45,320 bases of DNA, from positions 10,961 to 56,280 of the forward strand of contig NZ_LNYU01000048.1 in NCBI RefSeq assembly GCF_001468135.1, written 5' to 3'. Within the stretch, counting starts at the first letter, position 1; each line of letters opens with the position of its first letter. A model generated the notes under the pieces. It saw nothing but the letters and a program-made list of their open reading frames with translations. It was not told the origin of the DNA and searched no databases. Positions 38,875 to 45,320 of this stretch are shown piece after piece. The position numbers and the translations under genes are program-made. This stretch comes from Legionella santicrucis (GTDB taxonomy: Bacteria; Pseudomonadota; Gammaproteobacteria; Legionellales; Legionellaceae).

Positions 38875-40170
38875 ATGGCACATTACAATACAGAGCCTCA
38901 ATCAATAACACATTTCGGAATACAATCAATTATGCCTTGGATGGTATGGGGCTTAGGTTGTTTATTTTATTTTTATGAGTGTCTCTTACAAGTATCGCCA
39001 AGTGTTATGAGTCACGAGTTGATGAGAGACTTCTCAGTTACCAGCCAAACTTTAGGAATTTTATCAGGCATCTATTTTTATTCTTATGCAGCCATGCAAT
39101 TGCCAGGTGGTGTATTAATGGATTATTTCGGCCCACACCGGTTGTTAACATTAGCTACTATAGTCTGTGCCTTAAGTACTATTGCTTTTGGTATGACTGA
39201 TAGCTTTTTTATGGCTTGTGTCGCACGCTTAATGATAGGTTTTGGTTCTGCTTTCGCAGCTGTTGGAACAATGAAACTTGCTGCCAATTGGTTTCCAGCC
39301 CAACGTTTTGCCTTATTAACTGGCCTTATGGTAACCTTAGGAATGCTTGGAGCAATTGGTGGAGAGGCTCCTTTAGCATTATTAATTGACAATTTTGGTT
39401 GGCGCCATAGTATGCTAATCATGGGAAGTACAGGACTCGTGCTCGCCGTTTTACTCATTTTCATCGCCAAAGACACTCCTAAAAATCATGAAGTTACTAC
39501 CTCACATCCCATTGATGAAGAGCAACTAATACCAAGTTTACTTGCATTAATAAAGAATAAACAACTCTGGTTAGTCGCCTGCTATGGTGGTCTAATGTAC
39601 ATGGCAACTCCAGTTTTTTGTGGTCTATGGGGTGTTCCTTTCTTAATGAATAAAATGATGATCACCAAGACGACAGCAGCAAATTATATTTCTCTAGTCT
39701 TTGTTGGTTGGGCAATTGCCAGTCCCTTATGGGGAGTATTTTCTAACCGCATTGGCTTGCGTAAACCCCCCATGTATATAGGGTGTGTCGGCGCTCTAAT
39801 TTGTTCTTTACTCTTTATTTTTGTCCCAATTAATACAGCAATATATATGGAGCTGCTCTTATTCGCATTTGGTATTTTTTCTGCAGGATTTTTACCCGCA
39901 TTTACCGTTGCTAAAGAATTATGTAATAAAAAATATGTTGCTACGGGTTTAAGTTTCATGAATATGATGAATATGATAGGAATAGCACTAGCACAGCCAC
40001 TTATTGGTTATATTCTTGATAAAATGTGGGAAGGGGAAATTAATGGTAATGTCAGGGTTTATCCCCTGGAAGCATATCATACTGGCCTTGCTATTCTTCC
40101 GCTTGGAATGCTTATTGCTTTAATTATTTTACCAAAAATTAAAGAAACTTATTGCCAAAGTGTACATTAA
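38875..40170 (+). CDS. MFS transporter
   Basis: 431-residue major facilitator protein with about twelve membrane helices. Between helices 2 and 3 it has PGGVLMDYFGPHRLL, the family's loop motif (G-x-x-x-D-x-x-G-x-R). LMIGFGSAFAAVGTMKLAANWFP is in helix 4/5. ANWFPAQRFALLTGLMVTLGMLGAIGG is similar in style to anion:cation symporters. Substrate cannot be told; Legionella has many such transporters for amino acids, nucleosides or organic anions. It is a stand-alone gene with GGAG upstream and a candidate terminator after it. Confidence 0.88.
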   Translation: MAHYNTEPQSITHFGIQSIMPWMVWGLGCLFYFYECLLQVSPSVMSHELMRDFSVTSQTLGILSGIYFYSYAAMQLPGGVLMDYFGPHRLLTLATIVCALSTIAFGMTDSFFMACVARLMIGFGSAFAAVGTMKLAANWFPAQRFALLTGLMVTLGMLGAIGGEAPLALLIDNFGWRHSMLIMGSTGLVLAVLLIFIAKDTPKNHEVTTSHPIDEEQLIPSLLALIKNKQLWLVACYGGLMYMATPVFCGLWGVPFLMNKMMITKTTAANYISLVFVGWAIASPLWGVFSNRIGLRKPPMYIGCVGALICSLLFIFVPINTAIYMELLLFAFGIFSAGFLPAFTVAKELCNKKYVATGLSFMNMMNMIGIALAQPLIGYILDKMWEGEINGNVRVYPLEAYHTGLAILPLGMLIALIILPKIKETYCQSVH

Positions 40171-40213
40171 TGAAATAATACGAGGCTCCCTGAGATTATA
40201 AAAGTAACCTAGA

Positions 40214-40248
40214 TGCAATAATAGAGAAATCTGGTTCTATTTTTTGCA
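40214..40248 (+). terminator. Candidate terminator between the MFS gene and miaB
   Basis: AATAGA (40220-40225) pairs with TCTATT (40236-40241), and TTTT follows. Outer TGCAA/TTGCA could extend the stem. It is AT-rich, so only moderately convincing. Confidence 0.4.
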
Positions 40249-40280
40249 CCTGGAATACATTTTGAAAGTAGATTTTAAAT

Positions 40281-41624
40281 ATGGCAAAAAAACTATATAT
40301 CAAAACTAACGGCTGTCAGATGAATGAATATGACTCATCTAAAATGGCAGAAGTTTTGTTGCACTCACATGGCTTGGTCAAAACCGATCAGGTTGAAGAT
40401 GCAGATGTGATCTTACTTAACACGTGCTCTATTCGCGAAAAAGCACAAGAAAAAGTTTTTTCTCAATTAGGACAATGGCGTGAATATAAAGCGAAAAATC
40501 CTCATGTTGTGATTGGAGTAGGTGGATGTGTAGCAAGTCAAGAAGGTGAAGATATCATTAAAAGAGCACCTTTTGTCGATCTTGTTTTTGGTCCTCAAAC
40601 ATTACATCGACTTCCTGAGTTACTTAATGAGCGAATGGAAAAGAAAAAACCAGTTGTTGATATTAGCTTCCCAGAAATAGAAAAATTTGATCATCTCCCT
40701 GCACCTAGAGCTGAAGGACCAACTGCTTTTGTTTCTATCATGGAAGGTTGCAGCAAATATTGCAGCTTCTGTGTTGTTCCTTATACTCGTGGTACTGAAA
40801 TTAGCCGACCGTTTGATGATGTACTTGCAGAATGTTATCAATTAGCAATGCAAGGAGTTAGAGAAATTAATCTATTGGGTCAAAATGTTAACGATTATCG
40901 CGGTGCCATGGAAAACGGCGATATTGCTGACTTAGCACTTTTAATTCATTATCTTGCCGCTATAGAGGGTATAGGTAGAATTCGTTTTACAACCTCACAC
41001 CCTTTGGCATTTTCAGACAATTTAATTAATGCTTATGCAGAAGTACCTGAGTTGGCGAATCATCTACACTTACCGGTACAAAGTGGTTCAGACCGTATTT
41101 TAGGTTTAATGAAGCGAGGATATACTGCTTTAGAATTCAAATCTAAAATTAGAAAACTACGAAAAGTACGACCAGATATTCGTTTATCTACAGATATTAT
41201 TGTTGGCTTTCCAGGAGAAACAGATAAAGATTTTCAAGATACTATGGATTTAGTCCACGAAATAGGTTTTGATACTTCATTTAGCTTTATTTATAGCCCA
41301 AGACCTGGTACTCCGGCTGCTAATTTGCCCGATGACACCCCTTTGGAAGTTAAAAAACAAAGACTTCAGATTTTACAAAGTAGGCTCTTATTACAAGCTT
41401 CTCGTTATAGCCAGTCTATGGTTGGAACCACACAGAAAATCTTAGTTACTGGTTACTCCAAAAAAGATTCACAACAACTTTCTGGACGTACTGAGTGCAA
41501 TCGAGTGGTCAATTTTGATGGCCCAGCACATTTGATTGGGCAATTTGTTGATACTCAAATCAGTGATGCATTACCAAATTCATTACGAGGGCGCCTCATT
41601 GCCGCTGAGACTGAAACGATTTAA
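40281..41624 (+). CDS. miaB: tRNA-2-methylthio-N6-dimethylallyladenosine synthase MiaB
   Basis: 447-residue radical SAM enzyme that adds the methylthio group to i6A37 of tRNAs reading UNN codons. The N-terminal MTTase domain has cluster Cys residues C12, C49 and C83. The radical SAM motif is C157-x3-C161-x2-C164 ([16 protein letters not shown]). A TRAM domain closes the protein (about 380-445). The stop shares one base with the rluD start (TAATG). First gene of the miaB-rluD-pgeF-Do protease run. Confidence 0.97.
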   Translation: MAKKLYIKTNGCQMNEYDSSKMAEVLLHSHGLVKTDQVEDADVILLNTCSIREKAQEKVFSQLGQWREYKAKNPHVVIGVGGCVASQEGEDIIKRAPFVDLVFGPQTLHRLPELLNERMEKKKPVVDISFPEIEKFDHLPAPRAEGPTAFVSIMEGCSKYCSFCVVPYTRGTEISRPFDDVLAECYQLAMQGVREINLLGQNVNDYRGAMENGDIADLALLIHYLAAIEGIGRIRFTTSHPLAFSDNLINAYAEVPELANHLHLPVQSGSDRILGLMKRGYTALEFKSKIRKLRKVRPDIRLSTDIIVGFPGETDKDFQDTMDLVHEIGFDTSFSFIYSPRPGTPAANLPDDTPLEVKKQRLQILQSRLLLQASRYSQSMVGTTQKILVTGYSKKDSQQLSGRTECNRVVNFDGPAHLIGQFVDTQISDALPNSLRGRLIAAETETI

Positions 41625-42589
41625 TGATAGAACATATTCAAAAACAATTGATCATTCCTCGCGAGTACCATAATCAACGTATAGATAGTGTACTCGCGCA
41701 TCTACTACCTGACTATTCACGCTCACAAATCAGTAACTGGATTAAAAGTGGTACAATAACGCTTAATCGTCAATCTTGTAAACCTAAAGACAAAGTTGAA
41801 GATGGTGACCTAATTGAGATCAATGTTGATTTTAATACAACAGATACTCATTTAGATCATTGTGCTCCAGAAGAAATTCCTTTAAATATTATCTATGAAG
41901 ATGAAGATGTTTTAGTGCTCAACAAACCAGCAAATATGGTTGTTCATCCTGGCGCTGGAAATAAAGAACATACTTTAGTTAATGCCTTATTACATCATGC
42001 CCCCTCACTCACTCATTTACCTCGAGCAGGAATTGTTCATCGACTCGATAAAGACACGACAGGTCTTTTAATCGTAGCCAAAACCTTACCCGCACATACA
42101 TCCTTAGTACGCCAAATGCAAGCCCGTGAAATTAAGCGTCATTACATTACTTTAGTACAAGGCCACATTATTTCTGGCGGCACTATTGATACCGGCTTTG
42201 GACGGCATCCTAGAAATCGACTAAAAATGACTGTGCAAGAACAGGGAAGGCAAGCCATAACTCACTATTCAGTAAAAAAACAATATCAGGATTTTACTTT
42301 ATTGGACGTCAACCTCATGACTGGACGAACACACCAAATCAGAGTCCATCTAGCATATATCCATCATCCCGTCGTTGGTGATCCACTGTATGGAACACGT
42401 ATGCGCTTTCCTGCCCAAGCATCTGAGCACTTACGCGCCCTATTTCAAAACTTTAAAAGACAAGCACTGCACGCGCGCACTCTCTCATTTTATCATCCAA
42501 AAACAGAAAAAGAGTTGACGCTTATAGCGCCTATACCTGATGATTTTAAGCTTCTTCTAAACACATTGGACGAGCATTATGGAGACTAA
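41624..42589 (+). CDS. rluD: 23S rRNA pseudouridine synthase RluD
   Basis: 321-residue enzyme converting U1911, U1915 and U1917 (E. coli numbering) in 23S rRNA helix 69. The S4-like RNA-binding domain is at about residues 17-75. The catalytic motif GIVHRLDKDTTGLL has the nucleophilic Asp at 142. Downstream, KRHYITLVQGH and MTGRTHQIRVHLAYIHHPVVGDPLYG are characteristic. It overlaps miaB by one base and pgeF by 11, so translation is tightly coupled. RluD next to pgeF is also the E. coli order. Confidence 0.95.
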   Translation: MIEHIQKQLIIPREYHNQRIDSVLAHLLPDYSRSQISNWIKSGTITLNRQSCKPKDKVEDGDLIEINVDFNTTDTHLDHCAPEEIPLNIIYEDEDVLVLNKPANMVVHPGAGNKEHTLVNALLHHAPSLTHLPRAGIVHRLDKDTTGLLIVAKTLPAHTSLVRQMQAREIKRHYITLVQGHIISGGTIDTGFGRHPRNRLKMTVQEQGRQAITHYSVKKQYQDFTLLDVNLMTGRTHQIRVHLAYIHHPVVGDPLYGTRMRFPAQASEHLRALFQNFKRQALHARTLSFYHPKTEKELTLIAPIPDDFKLLLNTLDEHYGD

Positions 42590-43316
42590 ATTAGCGAATT
42601 GGCTTGCCCCAGAAAATATTACAGCCTTGAGTACTACCCGACGTTCAGGATTTAGCCAAGCACCTTATGAAAACAACAATATGGGCTTAGGCATTGGAGA
42701 TAATGATCTCCAAGTGCTGCAAAATAGGCAGCAGCTGATTGAACAATTACATTTACCCGGCGAACCTCAATGGTTAAAGCAAACACACAGTACCCATTGC
42801 GTCATCATCGAAGAAGATTCAAATAGAAATGCAGATGCCGCAATAACTCGCTCGAAGAACTCTCCTTTAGTAATTCTTACTGCGGATTGCTTACCAATCA
42901 TGCTATGTAACGTACAAGGTACTGAGATTGCAGCAATTCATGCTGGATGGAAAGGATTGGCTCATGGTATTATTGAAAATACGCTGGATAAAATGAACAG
43001 TCTAGAATCGGAACTACTAGCTTGGATCGGCCCATCCATTTGCCAACAATGCTATGAGGTAGGTGATGAAGTCTACCAAAAATTCATTACTACTTACTCT
43101 TTAAGTAAACAAGCGTTCAAGCCCGTAAAGGAAAAATGGCTCGCTAATTTACCTTTAATCGCTGAAATTATTTTAAATTCTAAAGGAATTAAAGCAGTTT
43201 ATCAGTCAGAATTATGTACTTTTGAGTTAAAAAATGAGTTCTATTCCTACCGAAGAACCTCACAAACAGGTAGAATAGCTACCTTAATCTGGTTTAATGA
43301 TCAACCTCAGGACTAA
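42579..43316 (+). CDS. pgeF: Peptidoglycan editing factor PgeF (YfiH/LACC1 family)
   Basis: 245-residue cytoplasmic protein of the Cu-oxidase_4 family. Metal and active-site signature residues: His in LKQTHSTHCV, Cys in LTADCLPIMLC and His in AAIHAGWKGLAHG, plus WIGPSICQQCYEVGDEV. In E. coli the homologue keeps wrongly built UDP-MurNAc-L-Ser peptides out of peptidoglycan; related enzymes cleave purine nucleosides. It begins inside the rluD 3' end and is followed after three bases by the Do-type protease. Confidence 0.92.
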   Translation: METKLANWLAPENITALSTTRRSGFSQAPYENNNMGLGIGDNDLQVLQNRQQLIEQLHLPGEPQWLKQTHSTHCVIIEEDSNRNADAAITRSKNSPLVILTADCLPIMLCNVQGTEIAAIHAGWKGLAHGIIENTLDKMNSLESELLAWIGPSICQQCYEVGDEVYQKFITTYSLSKQAFKPVKEKWLANLPLIAEIILNSKGIKAVYQSELCTFELKNEFYSYRRTSQTGRIATLIWFNDQPQD

Positions 43317-43319
43317 AAT

Positions 43320-44714
43320 ATGATAAAACGTATCAAATTATTTATAAGTACCCTGCTTCTTTTAACCGCTTCGGCTACATATGCGGTTAATGAAGCCCCC
43401 TCATCGATGCCTAGCCTTGCCCCGGTTTTAAAAAACATAATGCCGGCTATTGTTAATGTTGCAGTACAAGGTTATTTGCCTGCTGATGCAGCACCTCCAG
43501 GAGCCTCATCTAGAAATGATGATGATGAAGCATTGAATACTCGACGCCCACATCAAACGGCTCCAGAAAAAGGACGTAAATTTGAAAGCATTGGCTCTGG
43601 TGTTATTTTAGATGCTCAAAATGGAGTTATTATTACTAATGATCACGTCATTCGTAATGCCACTCTTATCACCATAACACTACAAGATGGCCGACGATTG
43701 AAAGCAAAATTGATTGGTAGTGATAGTGAAACTGACCTAGCTGTATTAAAAATCAATGCCACAAATCTAAAATCTTTACCTATAGGTGATTCAGATCAAT
43801 TACAAGTAGGTGATTTTGTAGTTGCTATCGGAAATCCTTTTGGTCTAAATAGTTTTGGTAATAGCCAGTCAGCAACTTTTGGAATCGTCAGTGCTTTAAA
43901 ACGCAGTGATTTAAATATTGAAGGTGTAGAGAACTTCATTCAAACTGATGCAGCGATTAACCCAGGTAATTCTGGTGGTGCTTTAGTAAATACCAAAGGA
44001 GAATTAATAGGGATTAACACAGCGATTCTTTCACCTTATGGTGGTAATGTAGGTATAGGATTTGCCATCCCTGTTAATATGGCTAAAGATGTAGCACAAC
44101 AAATAATCAAATTTGGTTCTATCCACCGTGGATTAATGGGGATATATGTCCAACATTTAACTCCAGAACTTGCTCATTCCTTAGGCTATTCAGAAGATTT
44201 TCAAGGGGCATTAGTATCACAAGTTAATCCAAACTCTCCTGCTGAACGAGCTGGTTTAAAGTCAGGTGATATCATTACCCAAATTAACAATACTAAAATC
44301 ACCCAAGCAACCCAAGTAAAAACAACAATCAGCCTCTTACGTGTGGGCTCAAATGTTAAAATGATTGTTCAACGTGATGGCAAACCCATTACCCTTGATG
44401 CTGTTGTGACTGACATCAAATCCCATGAACAAAAACTTCAGGCTGGAAATCCTTTCCTCTATGGATTAGCATTAAGAAATTTTGAGCAAGAAACTCCGCC
44501 TCATGGTAATGTAATAGGTGTACAAGTTGTTGGTGCTTCAGAAACAAGTGCAGGATGGCGCGCAGGCCTAAGACCCGGAGATATAATTATTTCTGCAAAT
44601 AAAGCTCCTGTAAAAGACGTGAAATCTCTGCAACAAATCGCACTGCAGAAAAAACAAGAGCTACTGGTTCAGATATTGCGTGGACCTGGCGCAATGTATT
44701 TATTGATTATTTAA
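43320..44714 (+). CDS. degP: Periplasmic serine endoprotease, Do/DegQ family
   Basis: 464-residue HtrA-type protease with an N-terminal signal peptide (about residues 1-22, ending SATYA). The catalytic triad is H109 in ITNDHVIRN, D139 in SETDLAVLKI and S218 in INPGNSGGAL. Two PDZ domains follow (about 262-350 and 375-460). Two PDZ domains separate it from DegS. DegP versus DegQ is not decided by sequence alone. It degrades or holds misfolded envelope proteins. Last gene of the miaB-rluD-pgeF run, followed by a strong terminator. Confidence 0.93.
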   Translation: MIKRIKLFISTLLLLTASATYAVNEAPSSMPSLAPVLKNIMPAIVNVAVQGYLPADAAPPGASSRNDDDEALNTRRPHQTAPEKGRKFESIGSGVILDAQNGVIITNDHVIRNATLITITLQDGRRLKAKLIGSDSETDLAVLKINATNLKSLPIGDSDQLQVGDFVVAIGNPFGLNSFGNSQSATFGIVSALKRSDLNIEGVENFIQTDAAINPGNSGGALVNTKGELIGINTAILSPYGGNVGIGFAIPVNMAKDVAQQIIKFGSIHRGLMGIYVQHLTPELAHSLGYSEDFQGALVSQVNPNSPAERAGLKSGDIITQINNTKITQATQVKTTISLLRVGSNVKMIVQRDGKPITLDAVVTDIKSHEQKLQAGNPFLYGLALRNFEQETPPHGNVIGVQVVGASETSAGWRAGLRPGDIIISANKAPVKDVKSLQQIALQKKQELLVQILRGPGAMYLLII

Positions 44715-44724
44715 TTTTTTCCAG

Positions 44725-44760
44725 GCCTGGGTAAAGAAGTACCCAGGCTTAAATTGCTTT
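44725..44760 (+). terminator. Intrinsic terminator of the miaB-rluD-pgeF-protease operon
   Basis: GCCTGGGTA (44725-44733) pairs perfectly with TACCCAGGC (44740-44748) around a 6-base loop, then TTAAATTGCTTTT. It lies 10 bases past the protease stop. Confidence 0.85.
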
Positions 44761-44926
44761 TATTCATTAGTGTTAAACACAATGCCCACGATAAAAATAT
44801 AAATCAATCCATTTTAAATGGCAGACTTGTCCAGTTAAAAATTAGTCCACTCAAATCAAAAAATCACCATTTTTCCCTAAACTTAAACTTATATAAAGAA
44901 AAATATAAAAAAATACGTTAATGGAC

Positions 44927-44955
44927 TTGACATACTCTCATTAAAACGACAAAAT
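44927..44955 (+). promoter_or_regulatory. Promoter of tRNA-Met
   Basis: Consensus TTGACA (44927-44932), 17-base spacer, then CAAAAT (44950-44955). The GC-rich stretch CACGCG between the -10 and the start resembles the discriminator of stringently controlled stable-RNA promoters. The predicted start lies about six bases before the tRNA. Confidence 0.75.
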
Positions 44956-44967
44956 CACGCGTCTTGT

Positions 44968-45044
44968 GGCTATGTAGCTCAGCCGGTTAGAGCGCGGCAC
45001 TCATAATGCTGAGGTCGGTGGTTCGAGTCCACCCATAGCCACCA
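44968..45044 (+). tRNA. tRNA-Met (CAU), elongator
   Basis: A 77-base cloverleaf with encoded CCA. Acceptor arms GGCTATG and CATAGCC; D-stem GCTC/GAGC; anticodon arm CGGCA-CTCATAA-TGCTG with anticodon CAT; T-arm GGTGG-TTCGAGT-CCACC. The perfect first acceptor base pair and the GGCTA(T)GTAGCTCAG start match elongator tRNA-Met of E. coli. Initiator tRNA is excluded because it lacks a paired 1-72, and the sequence differs from the lysidine-modified tRNA-Ile2. Confidence 0.96.
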
Positions 45045-45049
45045 TTACC

Positions 45050-45073
45050 AAAAAATTGGGCTCTTTCCCAATT
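45050..45073 (-). terminator. Intrinsic terminator oriented for a minus-strand transcript
   Basis: AATTGGG (45054-45060) pairs with CCCAATT (45067-45073) around a 6-base loop. Read on the minus strand the stem is followed by TTTT, a good T-run; on the plus strand no T-run follows. It probably ends a transcript coming from beyond the right edge and may double for tRNA-Met. Confidence 0.6.
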
Positions 45074-45320
45074 ACGGTGTACTTCCAATCAACAGTAAAC
45101 CACCCCTAACGTAAACTCTGTAATTTCGAGATTACTAAAACCAAGTACGACGTTAAATGAGTTTTATCTTTTGATGAAAGCCACTTAGTAAGGTGTTCGT
45201 TTTTTCAGAGCAAGATCATTTTCAAATATATGTGGCTCATCCCCATTTCCGGGGGCACTAATCAAGAACACAAAACTTTAACCCTTAACCTGTAATTTTC
45301 AAAATTTCTAAACCCATAAG
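45074..45320. other. Right-edge region with no recognised gene
   Basis: About 247 AT-rich bases after tRNA-Met with no supported reading frame on either strand. It holds only a short CCCC/GGGG stem at about 45241-45255. This position, directly downstream of a tRNA 3' end, is one where integrated islands often begin, but no integrase or attachment repeat is visible here. Confidence 0.35.

Noticed and set aside
39123..39476. 117-codon frame opposite the MFS transporter gene
   Set aside because: Antisense shadow of a membrane-protein gene; low complexity and no ribosome site.
40281..44714. Possible defence or secretion system in the right-hand operon
   Set aside because: All four genes match well-known tRNA/rRNA modification, cell-wall quality control and protease families.

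Overview
The window looks like chromosomal DNA of a Legionella species or a close relative. It is AT-rich and its proteins are gammaproteobacterial. It carries a FleS/FleR flagellar two-component pair, an EnhA-like L,D-transpeptidase, and genes typical of intracellular Legionella: a eukaryotic-like protein kinase and an SH2-domain protein. I see no rRNA, CRISPR array or intact insertion sequence. There is one tRNA gene, elongator tRNA-Met(CAU), near the right end.

Left part (1-13,300). About 380 bases hold only short broken reading frames. Two unrecognised minus-strand genes follow (421-2301), which look accessory. Next comes a long minus-strand run: fleS, fleR, a YhdP-type AsmA-like giant, a small membrane protein and mpl (peptidoglycan recycling). 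A 763-residue protein with a kinase core lies upstream of fleS and is a good Dot/Icm effector candidate.

Centre (13,400-20,700). The minus-strand rarA-lolA-ftsK run is divergent from trxB-aat-infA. This resembles the order around trxB, aat, infA, ftsK, lolA and rarA in Escherichia coli, with one striking insertion. Between aat and infA lies a small gene whose product has the hallmarks of an SH2 domain (a FLIRDSS motif and a later KH). SH2 domains are rare in bacteria, but a Legionella SH2 family is known.

Catabolic block (21,000-27,500, minus strand). A FadN-like fused 3-hydroxyacyl-CoA dehydrogenase/enoyl-CoA hydratase and a thiolase form a beta-oxidation pair. Upstream of it, a saccharopine/lysine-dehydrogenase-like enzyme and an ALDH7-type aldehyde dehydrogenase form a probable lysine-to-aminoadipate route. 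Two unusual regulatory signals sit here: a hairpin that buries a strong Shine-Dalgarno of a 14-codon leader frame ending exactly at an in-frame fadN-like ATG, and a perfect 9-bp-arm palindrome overlapping the predicted -35 of the aldehyde dehydrogenase gene.

Right part (27,900-45,320). Housekeeping clusters: lnt-leuS-lptE-holA-nadD, convergent with accD-folC-SPOR protein-cvpA; an L,D-transpeptidase; an MFS transporter; the tightly packed miaB-rluD-pgeF-Do protease operon; then tRNA-Met with a recognisable stringent-type promoter.

The best candidates for something new are the SH2 protein, the kinase-like protein, the leader-ORF/hairpin ahead of the fadN-like gene, and a 31-bp perfect palindrome inside the first hypothetical gene. 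None is proven from sequence alone.
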